Assembly (NCBI GenBank): GCA_035504175.1 | Contig: DATJSJ010000198.1 | Span: 1-25,748 of the forward strand | DNA from: DATJSJ01 sp035504175 | GTDB lineage: Bacteria; Pseudomonadota; Alphaproteobacteria; Acetobacterales; Acetobacteraceae | DNA length: 25,748 nucleotides | Direction of reading: 5' to 3' | Shown: positions 8,026 to 16,632 of the stretch, piece by piece | Layout: each line of letters opens with the position of its first letter | How positions within the stretch are numbered: the first letter of the stretch is position 1 | Made by a program: the position numbers and the translations under genes | Notes under the pieces: generated by a model | Seen by the model: the letters and a program-made list of their open reading frames with translations, nothing else | The model's database searches: none | Told to the model about the DNA's origin: nothing

Positions 8026-8874
8026 TTACTGTCGCGTCGCCGGTGCAAGCTGGGAAAGGTCCGCGGGACCGCGCAGCGGATAGGCCAGCTGACCCGCGAC
8101 CGAATCGGGAAGCTTCTCGTCGATGCCGTAGGCCTCCGGCCACGCCTGCGGCAGATACGCGGTGCCGAACAGCCAGTCCCAAACCGGAAGCATCGAGGCG
8201 TAGTTGCGATCGCGCACCTCCGACCGGACATGGTGCCAGTGATGGAAAGCCGGGGTGGCAACCAGCCATTCCAGCGGACCGAAACGCCAGCGCACATTGG
8301 CGTGGATGAAATAGCCCCAGACCGTCACCAGCAACATGACCAGCGTGGCCACCAGCGTGCCCTGCACGCTCTGCGGCGCGCCCACCCCCAAAAGGTAGAT
8401 CGGCACCAGACCGCACAGCCGTATGACCATGTTGTCGACCGGATGGCCGCGGGCGCCGACGAGAAAATACACCTCCTCCGGCGCGTGGTGCACGGCGTGG
8501 AAGCGCCAGAGAAGCGGCACCCGATGCACCCACCGGTGGCCCCAGTAGAAGCCGAAATCGCCGACCACGAACGCCGCAATGCCGCGCAGCCAAAGCGGCC
8601 ATTGCGCCACCGCGGCATGCACACGCCATGGCACGAAATGATACGCGACGTAGGCCGCGACCGTCAGCGGCGCGATCAGCAGCAGCTGCGGGATGAAGCT
8701 GCTGATGAAGTAGAACCCGATATCGCCGGGTACTGAACGGCTGATGATCCTGCGCGGATGAACCGCGAACAGTGCCTCCAGCGGCACGAACACAATGGTG
8801 AGAAGAATGAGCCAGATGCTGTGCCGGATGAGGTTCAGCACGAATTGCGGCTGGTGATGCAGGAACTGAAGCAC
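8026..8874 (-). CDS. sterol desaturase / fatty acid hydroxylase superfamily membrane protein
   Basis: A 282-residue integral membrane di-iron oxygenase. The histidine clusters of the superfamily are all present: HRWVH (113-117), HAVHH (126-130), the extra H144 and H191, and HHWHH (211-215), followed by NYAS and WDWLFGT, which are typical of the family end. Several hydrophobic segments occur in residues 15-100 and 150-190. The family hydroxylates or desaturates lipids such as fatty acids, sterols, carotenoids or hopanoid-like molecules; the substrate cannot be read from sequence. It lies 89 bp downstream of the second PEP-CTERM gene on the same strand, so cotranscription is possible but not shown. 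Confidence 0.88.
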   Translation of the reverse strand: MLQFLHHQPQFVLNLIRHSIWLILLTIVFVPLEALFAVHPRRIISRSVPGDIGFYFISSFIPQLLLIAPLTVAAYVAYHFVPWRVHAAVAQWPLWLRGIAAFVVGDFGFYWGHRWVHRVPLLWRFHAVHHAPEEVYFLVGARGHPVDNMVIRLCGLVPIYLLGVGAPQSVQGTLVATLVMLLVTVWGYFIHANVRWRFGPLEWLVATPAFHHWHHVRSEVRDRNYASMLPVWDWLFGTAYLPQAWPEAYGIDEKLPDSVAGQLAYPLRGPADLSQLAPATRQ

Positions 8875-8963
8875 GCGCGCCGTCCTGACGAAACGAGGGG
8901 CTGAAATTGTGGATGCCCGGTGGCAGCCGCCCCGGGCACCCGCAACATCAGTCTACAGGCGAA

Positions 8964-9815
8964 TCAGACTTCGGTCGAGCGCTTGGCACGCCGACGCCGG
9001 CGCACGAGGCCCGTCAGCCCGAGGCCGACACCAAGCAGGGCCAGCGACGCCGGCTCCGGGACGCCCAAGCCAGGCGGTGCCTGCACGCCCGCCAGGAAGG
9101 CGATCGGCGGCAGGTTGGTCGTATTGCCGCCGTCACCCCAGGCGAGGAAGCTCAGCACGTCGTTGGTCGAGTCGGCCGTCAAAGTGACCTGGACATAGTC
9201 CCAGCCGACGGCGGTACCGGTCGGCACATACATCAGCGGCGAGGCAACGATCGAAGCGCTCTTGTCCGTATCTTCATACGCGCAGGACTTGCCGCAGCTT
9301 GTATTCACGACGCCCGGATTGCTGGACTTCGCCGTATAGAGATAGGAGCCCGATGAGCCCAGAGCGACGATCCACTGATTGGTCGTGTTTCCGGTGAAGC
9401 CCGCCTGCTGGCTGGCACCCTGATAGAAGCTCAGCGAGTATTGCTGCCCGACGGTCAGGCCGCTGAGCTGGTAGTTGATGCTGTCCTCGTAATAGGGATT
9501 TCCGTCCGCCTCGACATAGTTGCCGGGAACGCTGCCCACCGGGTCCGCGTACGTGGAGAGGTAGATCGGCCCCGCCGCATCGTTCGGCGAGTTCGGCGAA
9601 TCGATGAACACGAGATTGTTGTTCGAGCCCGTGCCGATATACCAGCCGGTCGGATCGACGCTCGTGAACGTCGCCTTCGGCGCCACCCCGGTATAGCTCG
9701 TGAAGTCCAGATTCGTCAGCCCGGGCAACGGAACCACGTTTGCCTGTGCCGCGTAGGCGACGAGCGATAAGCCCAAAGCTGTTGACGTGAGATACAGCGT
9801 TCGACGGAACTTCAT
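8964..9815 (-). CDS. PEP-CTERM sorting domain protein, unknown N-terminal function
   Basis: A 283-residue exported protein. It has a signal peptide (MKFRRTLYL, hydrophobic core, likely cut after AQA near residue 24), an Asn/Ser/Thr/Tyr/Gly-rich beta-type body with a close cysteine pair (TSCGKSC), and a C-terminal PEP-CTERM tail: VPEPAS, hydrophobic LALLGVGLGLTGLV, and RRRRRAKR. The body resembles a jelly-roll or carbohydrate-binding-like surface domain in composition, but no family is recognised. The start at 9815 has a strong GGAGGAG about 9 nt upstream; in-frame codons further upstream (to 9887) precede this ribosome site and overlap the promoter. A sigma-54-type promoter lies directly upstream. 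Unlike the first PEP-CTERM protein, the body shows no shared sequence, so they are not recent duplicates. Confidence 0.86.
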   Translation of the reverse strand: MKFRRTLYLTSTALGLSLVAYAAQANVVPLPGLTNLDFTSYTGVAPKATFTSVDPTGWYIGTGSNNNLVFIDSPNSPNDAAGPIYLSTYADPVGSVPGNYVEADGNPYYEDSINYQLSGLTVGQQYSLSFYQGASQQAGFTGNTTNQWIVALGSSGSYLYTAKSSNPGVVNTSCGKSCAYEDTDKSASIVASPLMYVPTGTAVGWDYVQVTLTADSTNDVLSFLAWGDGGNTTNLPPIAFLAGVQAPPGLGVPEPASLALLGVGLGLTGLVRRRRRAKRSTEV

Positions 9816-10130
9816 GCGGTGATACTCCTCCGACTCCCAGGTGGCGGAACCGCCGAAGCCCGAATGCAAGCACCGTGCCGTAAGCAAACCTTGTTCGTAA
9901 TCAATGCGGTAGCAGTCACCTGACAGGCATCGGTCGCGGAACGTGTAAACTGCGCCAACCGAACGACGCCGCCCCTCGGTGCGGACTGAAGATCAGTGCA
10001 TGCGCATTCGGCCGATCGGCGCTGCAGGTTCGCGTAGCGCAGCGGACGCGCACCATCCGACTACAAGGAATCGCCTTGTTCATGCAGATGTGGGCGTGAC
10101 TTTCGCCTGCGTCCCTCCGGGCCGGGCCCC
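9816..10130. other. 315-bp intergenic region upstream of PEP-CTERM gene
   Basis: The right half of this gap (about 9900-10130) shows no convincing coding frame. Its left end holds the sigma-54 promoter described separately. Activator sites for that promoter would be expected 80-200 bp further upstream (about 9930-10080), but I could not identify a clear repeated palindrome there. The argE-like gene ends at 10131 and reads toward this region; no strong terminator was seen. Confidence 0.5.
9865..9879 (-). promoter_or_regulatory. sigma-54 (-24/-12) promoter of second PEP-CTERM gene
   Basis: Read on the minus strand, GGCACG-GTGC-TTGCA matches the RpoN consensus TGGCACG-N4-TTGCW in every position except the first T. 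GG (9879-9878) and GC (9867-9866) are separated by exactly ten bases. The predicted transcript starts near 9854, giving a leader of about 40 nt to the ATG at 9815. Sigma-54 promoters require an enhancer-binding activator; the response regulator PrsR fills this role in described PEP-CTERM systems. Confidence 0.68.
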
Positions 10131-11312
10131 TCAGAGCGAGGGATGCCGCGTCTCGGATAAACTCGCCACGACTCGAGAAAGGAACTTATCGCACGCTGCA
10201 AGCTCGGAGCATGTGACGTACTCGTCGGCGCGATGCGCCCGTTCGATTTCGCCGGGACCGCATACGACGCAGGCGAGGCCGAGCACCTCGCGGAACAGGC
10301 CGGCTTCAGCGCCGAATCCGAGACCGCCGATGCGATGCCCGCCGGCCCAGCCGAGAGCGCGGGTCACGAAATCATCTCCCTCCGGCATCGCCAGGCCGGG
10401 ATAGGCATTCTCCACCGCGACCTCGATCGAGGCTGACCGGCCCCGCGCCCGCGCCGGCGCGACCTGCCGCTCCCCGGCGGCCCGCAGCAACGCGAGCAGT
10501 GCCGCCGCCTCATCGCCAGGCAACAGACGCATCTCGAACGCCATCTCGCACCGGTCGGGAATGACGTTCAGCGCCGTGCCGCCGCTGATCGTGCCGACAT
10601 GCACGGTGCTGTGCGGCACCGCATAGCTCTCATCCCGCGCGCCTTCTGCTGCCAGCCGCGCCTGCAACGCCTCCGTCTCCCGCACCATCGCCGCGGCGAG
10701 GTTGATCGCATTGCAGCCTCGCGCCGGATCTGCGGAATGTCCGGCCTCGCCCAGGCACAGAATGCGGCCGCTCACCTTGCCCTTGTGCCCAGTCGCAACC
10801 GCCAGTCCGGTCGGCTCGCCGACGACGCAGCCGGCCGCGCGGAATCCCTCCGCCGCCAACGTCGCCAGCATCGGCCGCACGCCGACGCAACCAATCTCCT
10901 CGTCATGCGACAAAGCGAGATGCAGCGGCCGACGCAACCCGCCGTGCGCCGCCCGTACCATCGCCGCGAGCGCACAGGCGAGAAACCCCTTCATGTCGGC
11001 CGCACCGCGCGCCAGCAGCTTCTCGTCGCGCTCCGTCAGCACGAACGGATCGCTGCTCCACGACTGGCCATCCACCGGCACCACGTCACTGTGGGCGGAC
11101 AGCACGATGCCGTCCTCCGCCTCCGGCCCGACGCTCGCAAACAGGTTGCTCTTTCCCGGCACCGCACCCGGTCGCACCCGCACCCGCGCACCGGCGTCCG
11201 CCAGGCGCTCGGCCACCCGGTCGATCAGCGCGCGATTGGATTCCCGACTGATCGTCGCGAATCCCACCAGCTCCCGCAGCAGCGCCACGCTGTCAGCCGA
11301 CGCTTCGTTCAC
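10131..11312 (-). CDS. argE: acetylornithine deacetylase (M20 family)
   Basis: A 393-residue M20 metallohydrolase, the usual ArgE length. Residues counted from the chosen start: H74 and D76 in SAHSDVVP, bridging D106 in GAADMKG, catalytic E138 and metal ligand E139 in HDEEIG, E166 in VVGEPTG, and the last ligand His in GEIERAHRADEYV. ArgE removes the acetyl group from N-acetylornithine in arginine synthesis, using Zn/Co in the cytoplasm. The C-terminal GPG-x-I-x-x-AH-x-x-DEYV motif favours ArgE over DapE, though related N-acyl amino acid deacetylases remain possible. The GTG at 11312 has AGCGAGG 5 nt upstream and starts at the fold; an ATG at 11381 has no ribosome site and adds a low-complexity leader. 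It is divergent from scoA and not near other arg genes. Confidence 0.85.
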   Translation of the reverse strand: MNEASADSVALLRELVGFATISRESNRALIDRVAERLADAGARVRVRPGAVPGKSNLFASVGPEAEDGIVLSAHSDVVPVDGQSWSSDPFVLTERDEKLLARGAADMKGFLACALAAMVRAAHGGLRRPLHLALSHDEEIGCVGVRPMLATLAAEGFRAAGCVVGEPTGLAVATGHKGKVSGRILCLGEAGHSADPARGCNAINLAAAMVRETEALQARLAAEGARDESYAVPHSTVHVGTISGGTALNVIPDRCEMAFEMRLLPGDEAAALLALLRAAGERQVAPARARGRSASIEVAVENAYPGLAMPEGDDFVTRALGWAGGHRIGGLGFGAEAGLFREVLGLACVVCGPGEIERAHRADEYVTCSELAACDKFLSRVVASLSETRHPSL

Positions 11313-11676
11313 TCTCGCCTCGCTCGCTTTGGCCCCGGACCCGGCGCCATCACCTCGGGCGTCCCCGCAGCCGCAGACCAACCGATTGCACCGGCAAGCA
11401 GAATTCTGCCCGCGACCGCCACGAACGGCAATGCTCAGCCCATCCGGTCGCCGCCGTCACCGGCCATGTGCACGATCTTGTCCGGCGCCGAACCGCGTCG
11501 GCTCGACCCCCGCGGTTTCGGTCCGCACCTCCGTCGCACGCGGACCAGGGGCTGGTCAGGCCGCACCGGATGGGCTTGGATGCGGCATCGCCGGCCTTCG
11601 CCCGACGGCGCTTTGCCATCCCAGGCGCATGGCGTCCCGGCAGGCCCGGCGCAACGAAGCGCGGAGGATCGTCGCG
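11313..11676. other. 364-bp divergent intergenic region (argE / scoA)
   Basis: This region should hold the promoters of the argE-like gene (minus strand) and the CoA-transferase operon (plus strand). The frames that stay open across it are rich in Arg, Ala and Pro and look like non-coding read-through. No clear palindrome, -24/-12 element or strong -35/-10 pair was recognised. The scoA ribosome site GGAGG is at its right end. Confidence 0.4.
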
Positions 11677-12390
11677 ATGTCCGTGAACAAGGTCCATGCC
11701 GATGCCGCGGCGGCGCTGGCCGGGCTGCTGCATGACGGCATGGTGATCATGTCGGGCGGGTTCGGCCTGTGCGGCATTCCCTCGGCCCTGATCGCGGCGA
11801 TCCGCGACGCCGGAGTGCGCGACCTGACGGTGATTTCCAACAATGCCGGCATCGACGGCGTCGGGCTCGGCGTGCTGCTGGACACGCGGCAGATCCGCCG
11901 CATGGTCAGCTCCTATGTCGGCGAGAACAAGACTTTCATGCAGCAATATCTCGCCGGCGAGCTCGAGATCGAGTTCAACCCGCAGGGAACGCTGGCCGAG
12001 CGCATCCGCGCCGGCGGCGCCGGCATCCCCGCCTTCTTCACCGCGACCGGCGCCGGCACCGAGGTGGCGCGTGGTAAGGAGACGCGCGAATTCGACGGCA
12101 AGACCTATGTCATGGAGCGCGGCCTGTTCGCCGATCTCGCCATCGTGCATGCCTGGCGCGGCGACACCGAGGGTAATCTCGTGTACCGCAAGACCGCGCG
12201 CAACTTCAATCCGATCATGGCGACCGCCGCGCGCACCACCGTCGCCGAGGTCGAGGAGCTGGTCTCGCCCGGCACGATCGACCCGGATCGCATCATCACG
12301 CCCGGCATCTACGTGCAGCGCATGGTGCATGTTGCGCATCCGGACAAGCGCATCGAGCAGCGCACCGTGCGTCGGCGCGAGCCGGCCTGA
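11677..12390 (+). CDS. scoA: 3-oxoacid CoA-transferase, subunit A
   Basis: A 237-residue class I CoA-transferase alpha subunit. The glycine-rich GGFGLCGIP motif (27-35) and the SNNAG stretch are typical, and the protein carries the FFTATGAGTEVA and RKTARNFNPIMA blocks found in succinyl-CoA:3-ketoacid CoA-transferases (ScoA). With subunit B it moves CoA from succinyl-CoA to acetoacetate, or a similar acid pair, so ketone bodies can be used. The ATG at 11677 has GGAGG 9 nt upstream. The frame is open far to the left, but that part lies antisense to argE and is not family-like. The partner gene starts 12 bp downstream, so the two form an operon. 3-oxoadipate CoA-transferase (PcaI) is the main alternative. 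Confidence 0.9.
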   Translation: MSVNKVHADAAAALAGLLHDGMVIMSGGFGLCGIPSALIAAIRDAGVRDLTVISNNAGIDGVGLGVLLDTRQIRRMVSSYVGENKTFMQQYLAGELEIEFNPQGTLAERIRAGGAGIPAFFTATGAGTEVARGKETREFDGKTYVMERGLFADLAIVHAWRGDTEGNLVYRKTARNFNPIMATAARTTVAEVEELVSPGTIDPDRIITPGIYVQRMVHVAHPDKRIEQRTVRRREPA

Positions 12391-12402
12391 AGGGAGGCAT
12401 CC

Positions 12403-13062
12403 ATGCCCTGGACCCGCGATCAGATGGCGGCGCGCGCGGCGCGTGAGCTGCATGACGGCTTCTACGTCAATCTCGGCATCGGCATTCCGACGCTGGTCGC
12501 CAATCACATCCCGCCTGGCATGACGATCCAGTTGCACAGCGAGAACGGCATGCTGGGCATGGGGCCGTTTCCCTTCGAGGGCGAGGAAGATCCGGACCTG
12601 ATCAATGCCGGCAAGCAGACCGTGACCGAGCTGCCGACCACCAGCTATTTCGACAGCGCGCTGTCCTTCGGCATGGTGCGCGGCGGGCACATCAATCTCT
12701 CCATCCTCGGCGCGCTGCAGGTGGCAGAGAACGGCGATCTCGCCAATTGGATGGTGCCGGGCAAGATGGTCAAGGGCATGGGCGGCGCCATGGACCTGGT
12801 CGCCGGCGTGCCGCGCGTGGTCGTGCTGATGGAGCACAGCGCCAAGGATGGCAGTCCGAAGATCCTGCATCGCTGCAATTTGCCGCTGACCGGCGCCGGC
12901 GTCGTCAATCTGATCATCACCGATCTCGGCGTGATGGAGGTGGGCGCTGACGGTCTGGTGCTGGTCGACATCGCCCCCGGTGTTACGGTGGACGACATTG
13001 CGGCCCGCACCGAACCGCGCGTCAGCGTGCATCCCGACCTGCAGGCCGCCGCCCCCACCTGA
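12403..13062 (+). CDS. scoB: 3-oxoacid CoA-transferase, subunit B
   Basis: A 219-residue beta subunit of a class I CoA-transferase. The catalytic glutamate that forms the glutamyl-CoA thioester is E47 in the SENG motif (HSENGMLGMGP), preceded by YVNLGIGIPTLV, the conserved N-terminal block. The C-terminal region VVNLIITDLGVME is also typical. The protein pairs with the subunit encoded 12 bp upstream; AGGGAGG sits 5 nt before the ATG and allows coupled translation. The gene ends in a structured region that separates it from the convergent rpiR-type gene. Confidence 0.92.
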   Translation: MPWTRDQMAARAARELHDGFYVNLGIGIPTLVANHIPPGMTIQLHSENGMLGMGPFPFEGEEDPDLINAGKQTVTELPTTSYFDSALSFGMVRGGHINLSILGALQVAENGDLANWMVPGKMVKGMGGAMDLVAGVPRVVVLMEHSAKDGSPKILHRCNLPLTGAGVVNLIITDLGVMEVGADGLVLVDIAPGVTVDDIAARTEPRVSVHPDLQAAAPT

Positions 13063-13069
13063 CCTGCCT

Positions 13070-13137
13070 GGCTCATGAAAGGCGAGGGCGTCCTCCGACG
13101 CCTTCGACACCGTCGAAGGCGCTCATTGCCCTGAGCC
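13070..13137. terminator. nested hairpin after scoB
   Basis: Starting 8 bp after the scoB stop, the core is a perfect 10-bp stem CGCCTTCGAC-ACC-GTCGAAGGCG (13099-13121). Two outer short stems can add to it: GGGC (13086-13089) with GCCC (13128-13131), and GGCTCA (13070-13075) with TGAGCC (13132-13137). There is no T-run, so it would be a Rho-assisted or bidirectional terminator rather than a classic intrinsic one. Confidence 0.55.
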
Positions 13138-13225
13138 ATGGGGCTGGAGCGATGTCAAGGCCGAAGCCGCGCTTCGCGTGGTGCGCGCAGAGCGCGCAGC
13201 CTTGACATCGTTCCAGCCCCATGGC
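13135..13225. repeat. 91-nt inverted-repeat element with three-way-junction fold
   Basis: 27-nt arms at 13135-13161 and 13199-13225 are inverted copies with a single difference, which would be a G-U pair in RNA. The 37 nt between them are themselves two perfect hairpins: CGAAGC-CGC-GCTTCG (13162-13176) and TGCGCGC-AGA-GCGCGCA (13182-13198), joined by CGTGG. Both inner hairpins abut the outer stem. The arrangement predicts a compact three-way junction. It lies between two convergent genes. It may be a strong bidirectional transcript end, a structured RNA, or a small mobile palindromic element; no flanking duplication was found. Confidence 0.7.
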
Positions 13226-13281
13226 GCCCGCTTAACCCGCGCGCACCACCCCTACGACGCTGTCTGCCGCCGGAGTGTGCG

Positions 13282-14163
13282 CTACCGCCCGCGCCGTCCC
13301 GCCACCGCGACCGCAAGCGTCGTCCCCAGCGCAAAACTTCCAGCGAGCGAGCGGAACCCCGCGTGGTCCGCCTCCGCCACCTCGAGCCACACCGAGGCGA
13401 CCGGCACCAGCGGTGAGAACGGGCTGTCGGTGATCGCGACCACCGGCACGCCCTGCCGTGACGCCGCCGCCGCCAGATCGATCGTCGCCGCAGCATAGGG
13501 CGTGAAGCTCGTGACCAGCACGGCGTCCTCGGCGCCGATCAGCGCCACCTGCTCCGGCGCGAGCCCGCCGATCTGATCCACCAGCTCGCAGCGTATCCCG
13601 AGCTTGCGCAGCGCGTAGGCGAGATACGCGGCGAGCGGAAAGGCGCGGCGGCTGCCCACCAGCAGAATCGTGCCGGCCGACGCCAGCACCGCCACCGCCC
13701 GCTCCAGTGCCGCGACGTCGACCGAATCCCGCAGCCGCTCGAGCGACAGCGACGAGGCATGCACGAACCCGTCCAGCAGTGCCGCAATGTCGCCGCCCGG
13801 TGCCGCGTCGTCGTGCAGTGCCGCCAGTCGCTGCCGGTAGTCCGGCCAGCGCTCCCGCGCATGCGCGCGAAACACCGCCTGCAGCTCGGAAAAGCCCGAA
13901 TAGCCCAGCGCCTGCGCGAACCGCACCAGTGTCGAGGGCTGCACATGCGCCTGCGCAGCAATCTCCGCCACCGTGCCGAAGGCGATCTCCTGCGGATGCT
14001 GCACGGTGAACTCCGCCACCTGCACCAGCCGCTTCGGCAGCGCGTCCCGCCGCGCCAGGATGTGCTCGCGCAGTGACTTGACGTCGCGCGGCGGCTCGGC
14101 CGGGACGGCGGCAGGCTCCGCCGTCTCGCGCTCCGTCACCGCATCAACGCCGAGATCCGTCAC
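13282..14163 (-). CDS. MurR/RpiR-family transcriptional regulator (probable inositol regulator)
   Basis: A 293-residue regulator. Residues about 30-105 are the RpiR-type helix-turn-helix domain (IAFGTVAEIAAQAHVQPSTLVRF is its recognition part), and residues about 140-275 are a SIS sugar-phosphate isomerase fold (ILLVGSRRAFPLAAYLAYAL, later VTSFTPYAAAT), which binds a phosphosugar effector. It is the last gene of the iolC-iolD-iolB-mmsA run, 25 bp after mmsA. RpiR regulators in this position (IolR) repress inositol genes and respond to a pathway intermediate in rhizobia. Two GGAA-N6-TTCC sites upstream of iolC support the same role here. The function is inferred from context. The start ATG lacks a close strong ribosome site, with GGAGG about 16 nt away. 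Confidence 0.85.
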   Translation of the reverse strand: MTDLGVDAVTERETAEPAAVPAEPPRDVKSLREHILARRDALPKRLVQVAEFTVQHPQEIAFGTVAEIAAQAHVQPSTLVRFAQALGYSGFSELQAVFRAHARERWPDYRQRLAALHDDAAPGGDIAALLDGFVHASSLSLERLRDSVDVAALERAVAVLASAGTILLVGSRRAFPLAAYLAYALRKLGIRCELVDQIGGLAPEQVALIGAEDAVLVTSFTPYAAATIDLAAAASRQGVPVVAITDSPFSPLVPVASVWLEVAEADHAGFRSLAGSFALGTTLAVAVAGRRGR

Positions 14164-14188
14164 CGCTCGCCCGGTTTAGCCTCCGCGT

Positions 14189-15697
<1,509 letters not shown>

Positions 15698-15749
15698 CCT
15701 GCTCATCCTCTGCTTCGCCATGTCCGTGCCGGCCGCACCGGCGCCGGCC

Positions 15750-16547
15750 TCACCACGTCAGGAAACGGAACTCGGGCGCTATCGTGAAATGCCACGCGCG
15801 CACCGGCCCGGCCATCACGTTCAGGTAGTAAAGATCGAACCCATGCGGCGCGCCGACCGGATGATACCCGCGCGGCACCAGCACCACGTCGCGGTCGCCC
15901 ACCGCCATCGTCTCGTCCAGCGATCCGTCATCGGTGTAAACGCGTTGGAACGCAAACCCGTCGCCGCGACGCAGCCGGTGGTAATACGTCTCCTCCAGCG
16001 CGGTCTCGCGCGGCGGATCATCGACGTCGTGCTTGTGCGGCGGATAGCTCGACCAGTTCCCGCCCGGCGTGATCACCTCGACCACCAGCAGCGATTCCGC
16101 CACCGCCTTGTCCGACAGGATGTTGCGCACATAGCGCGTGTTCGTCCCCGTCCCGCGCGTCTCCTGCCCGACCTCGTCCGGCGCGATCAGCCGCGGCGGC
16201 AACTTCCCCTCCGCCGGGGAACTGCACACCGCCAGCTCGCACGCGGTCTCCGCCGTCACCTGCCACCGCGACCTGGCCGGCACATAAACCGACCACGGAT
16301 TGCCGTCGAACGGGTTATCCCGCTCGCCGATCGTGCCGAACGCCACGTCGCCGGCCACGACCGACGCCTGGCCGGACACCAGCACCAGGCACACCTCGCG
16401 GCCCTCGGTCGAACCAGCAACTATCTGGCCGGGACGCAGCGACCGCACCTCGAAACCAACATAGGTCCAACCGGCACTCTCGGGCGTGATCCGGTGCAGC
16501 ACGCCGTCCGCATCCGGCTCGCTCGGCTTTACCAACAGTTCCGGCAT
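15750..16547 (-). CDS. iolB: 5-deoxy-glucuronate isomerase
   Basis: A 265-residue cupin of the KduI/IolB family. It isomerises 5-deoxy-D-glucuronate to 2-deoxy-5-keto-D-gluconate, the substrate of IolC. The metal-binding residues are seen in PPHKHD (H171, H173), in the ETALEETYYHR block (E185/E186 and H190) and in PRGYHPVGAPHG; the last block is nearly invariant in IolB. The ATG at 16547 opens with MPELLVKP, a typical IolB start, and has AGGGG about 10 nt upstream. Longer in-frame starts would translate the repeat element upstream and are rejected. It is separated from iolD by an 85-bp gap containing that repeat. Confidence 0.93.
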   Translation of the reverse strand: MPELLVKPSEPDADGVLHRITPESAGWTYVGFEVRSLRPGQIVAGSTEGREVCLVLVSGQASVVAGDVAFGTIGERDNPFDGNPWSVYVPARSRWQVTAETACELAVCSSPAEGKLPPRLIAPDEVGQETRGTGTNTRYVRNILSDKAVAESLLVVEVITPGGNWSSYPPHKHDVDDPPRETALEETYYHRLRRGDGFAFQRVYTDDGSLDETMAVGDRDVVLVPRGYHPVGAPHGFDLYYLNVMAGPVRAWHFTIAPEFRFLTW

Positions 16548-16576
16548 CACCCAAAATCCCCTGCCGCAAGAAGGCC

Positions 16577-16619
16577 AGGGGCTCCGCCCCTGCACCCCGC
16601 CGGGGCCGTACGGCCCCGG
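16577..16619. repeat. Double-hairpin intergenic repeat, copy 2, inside the iol operon
   Basis: Read on the plus strand there is AGGGGC-TCC-GCCCCT (16577-16591, 6-bp stem), a spacer with ACCCCG, and a perfect 20-bp palindrome CCGGGGCCGTACGGCCCCGG (16600-16619). The first hairpin and spacer match copy 1 at 5697; the second hairpin differs in sequence but has the same place and form. It fills the gap between iolD (upstream) and iolB (downstream), so it would be transcribed within the iol mRNA, antisense to the copy-1 orientation. Confidence 0.6.
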
Positions 16620-16632
16620 ACCCCAATGACTC

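Noticed and set aside
13135..13225. Interpretation of the large palindrome as an insertion sequence with terminal repeats
   Set aside because: There is no transposase frame between the arms, only 37 nt, and no target-site duplication was found at the ends. A non-autonomous element remains possible and is covered in the findings.
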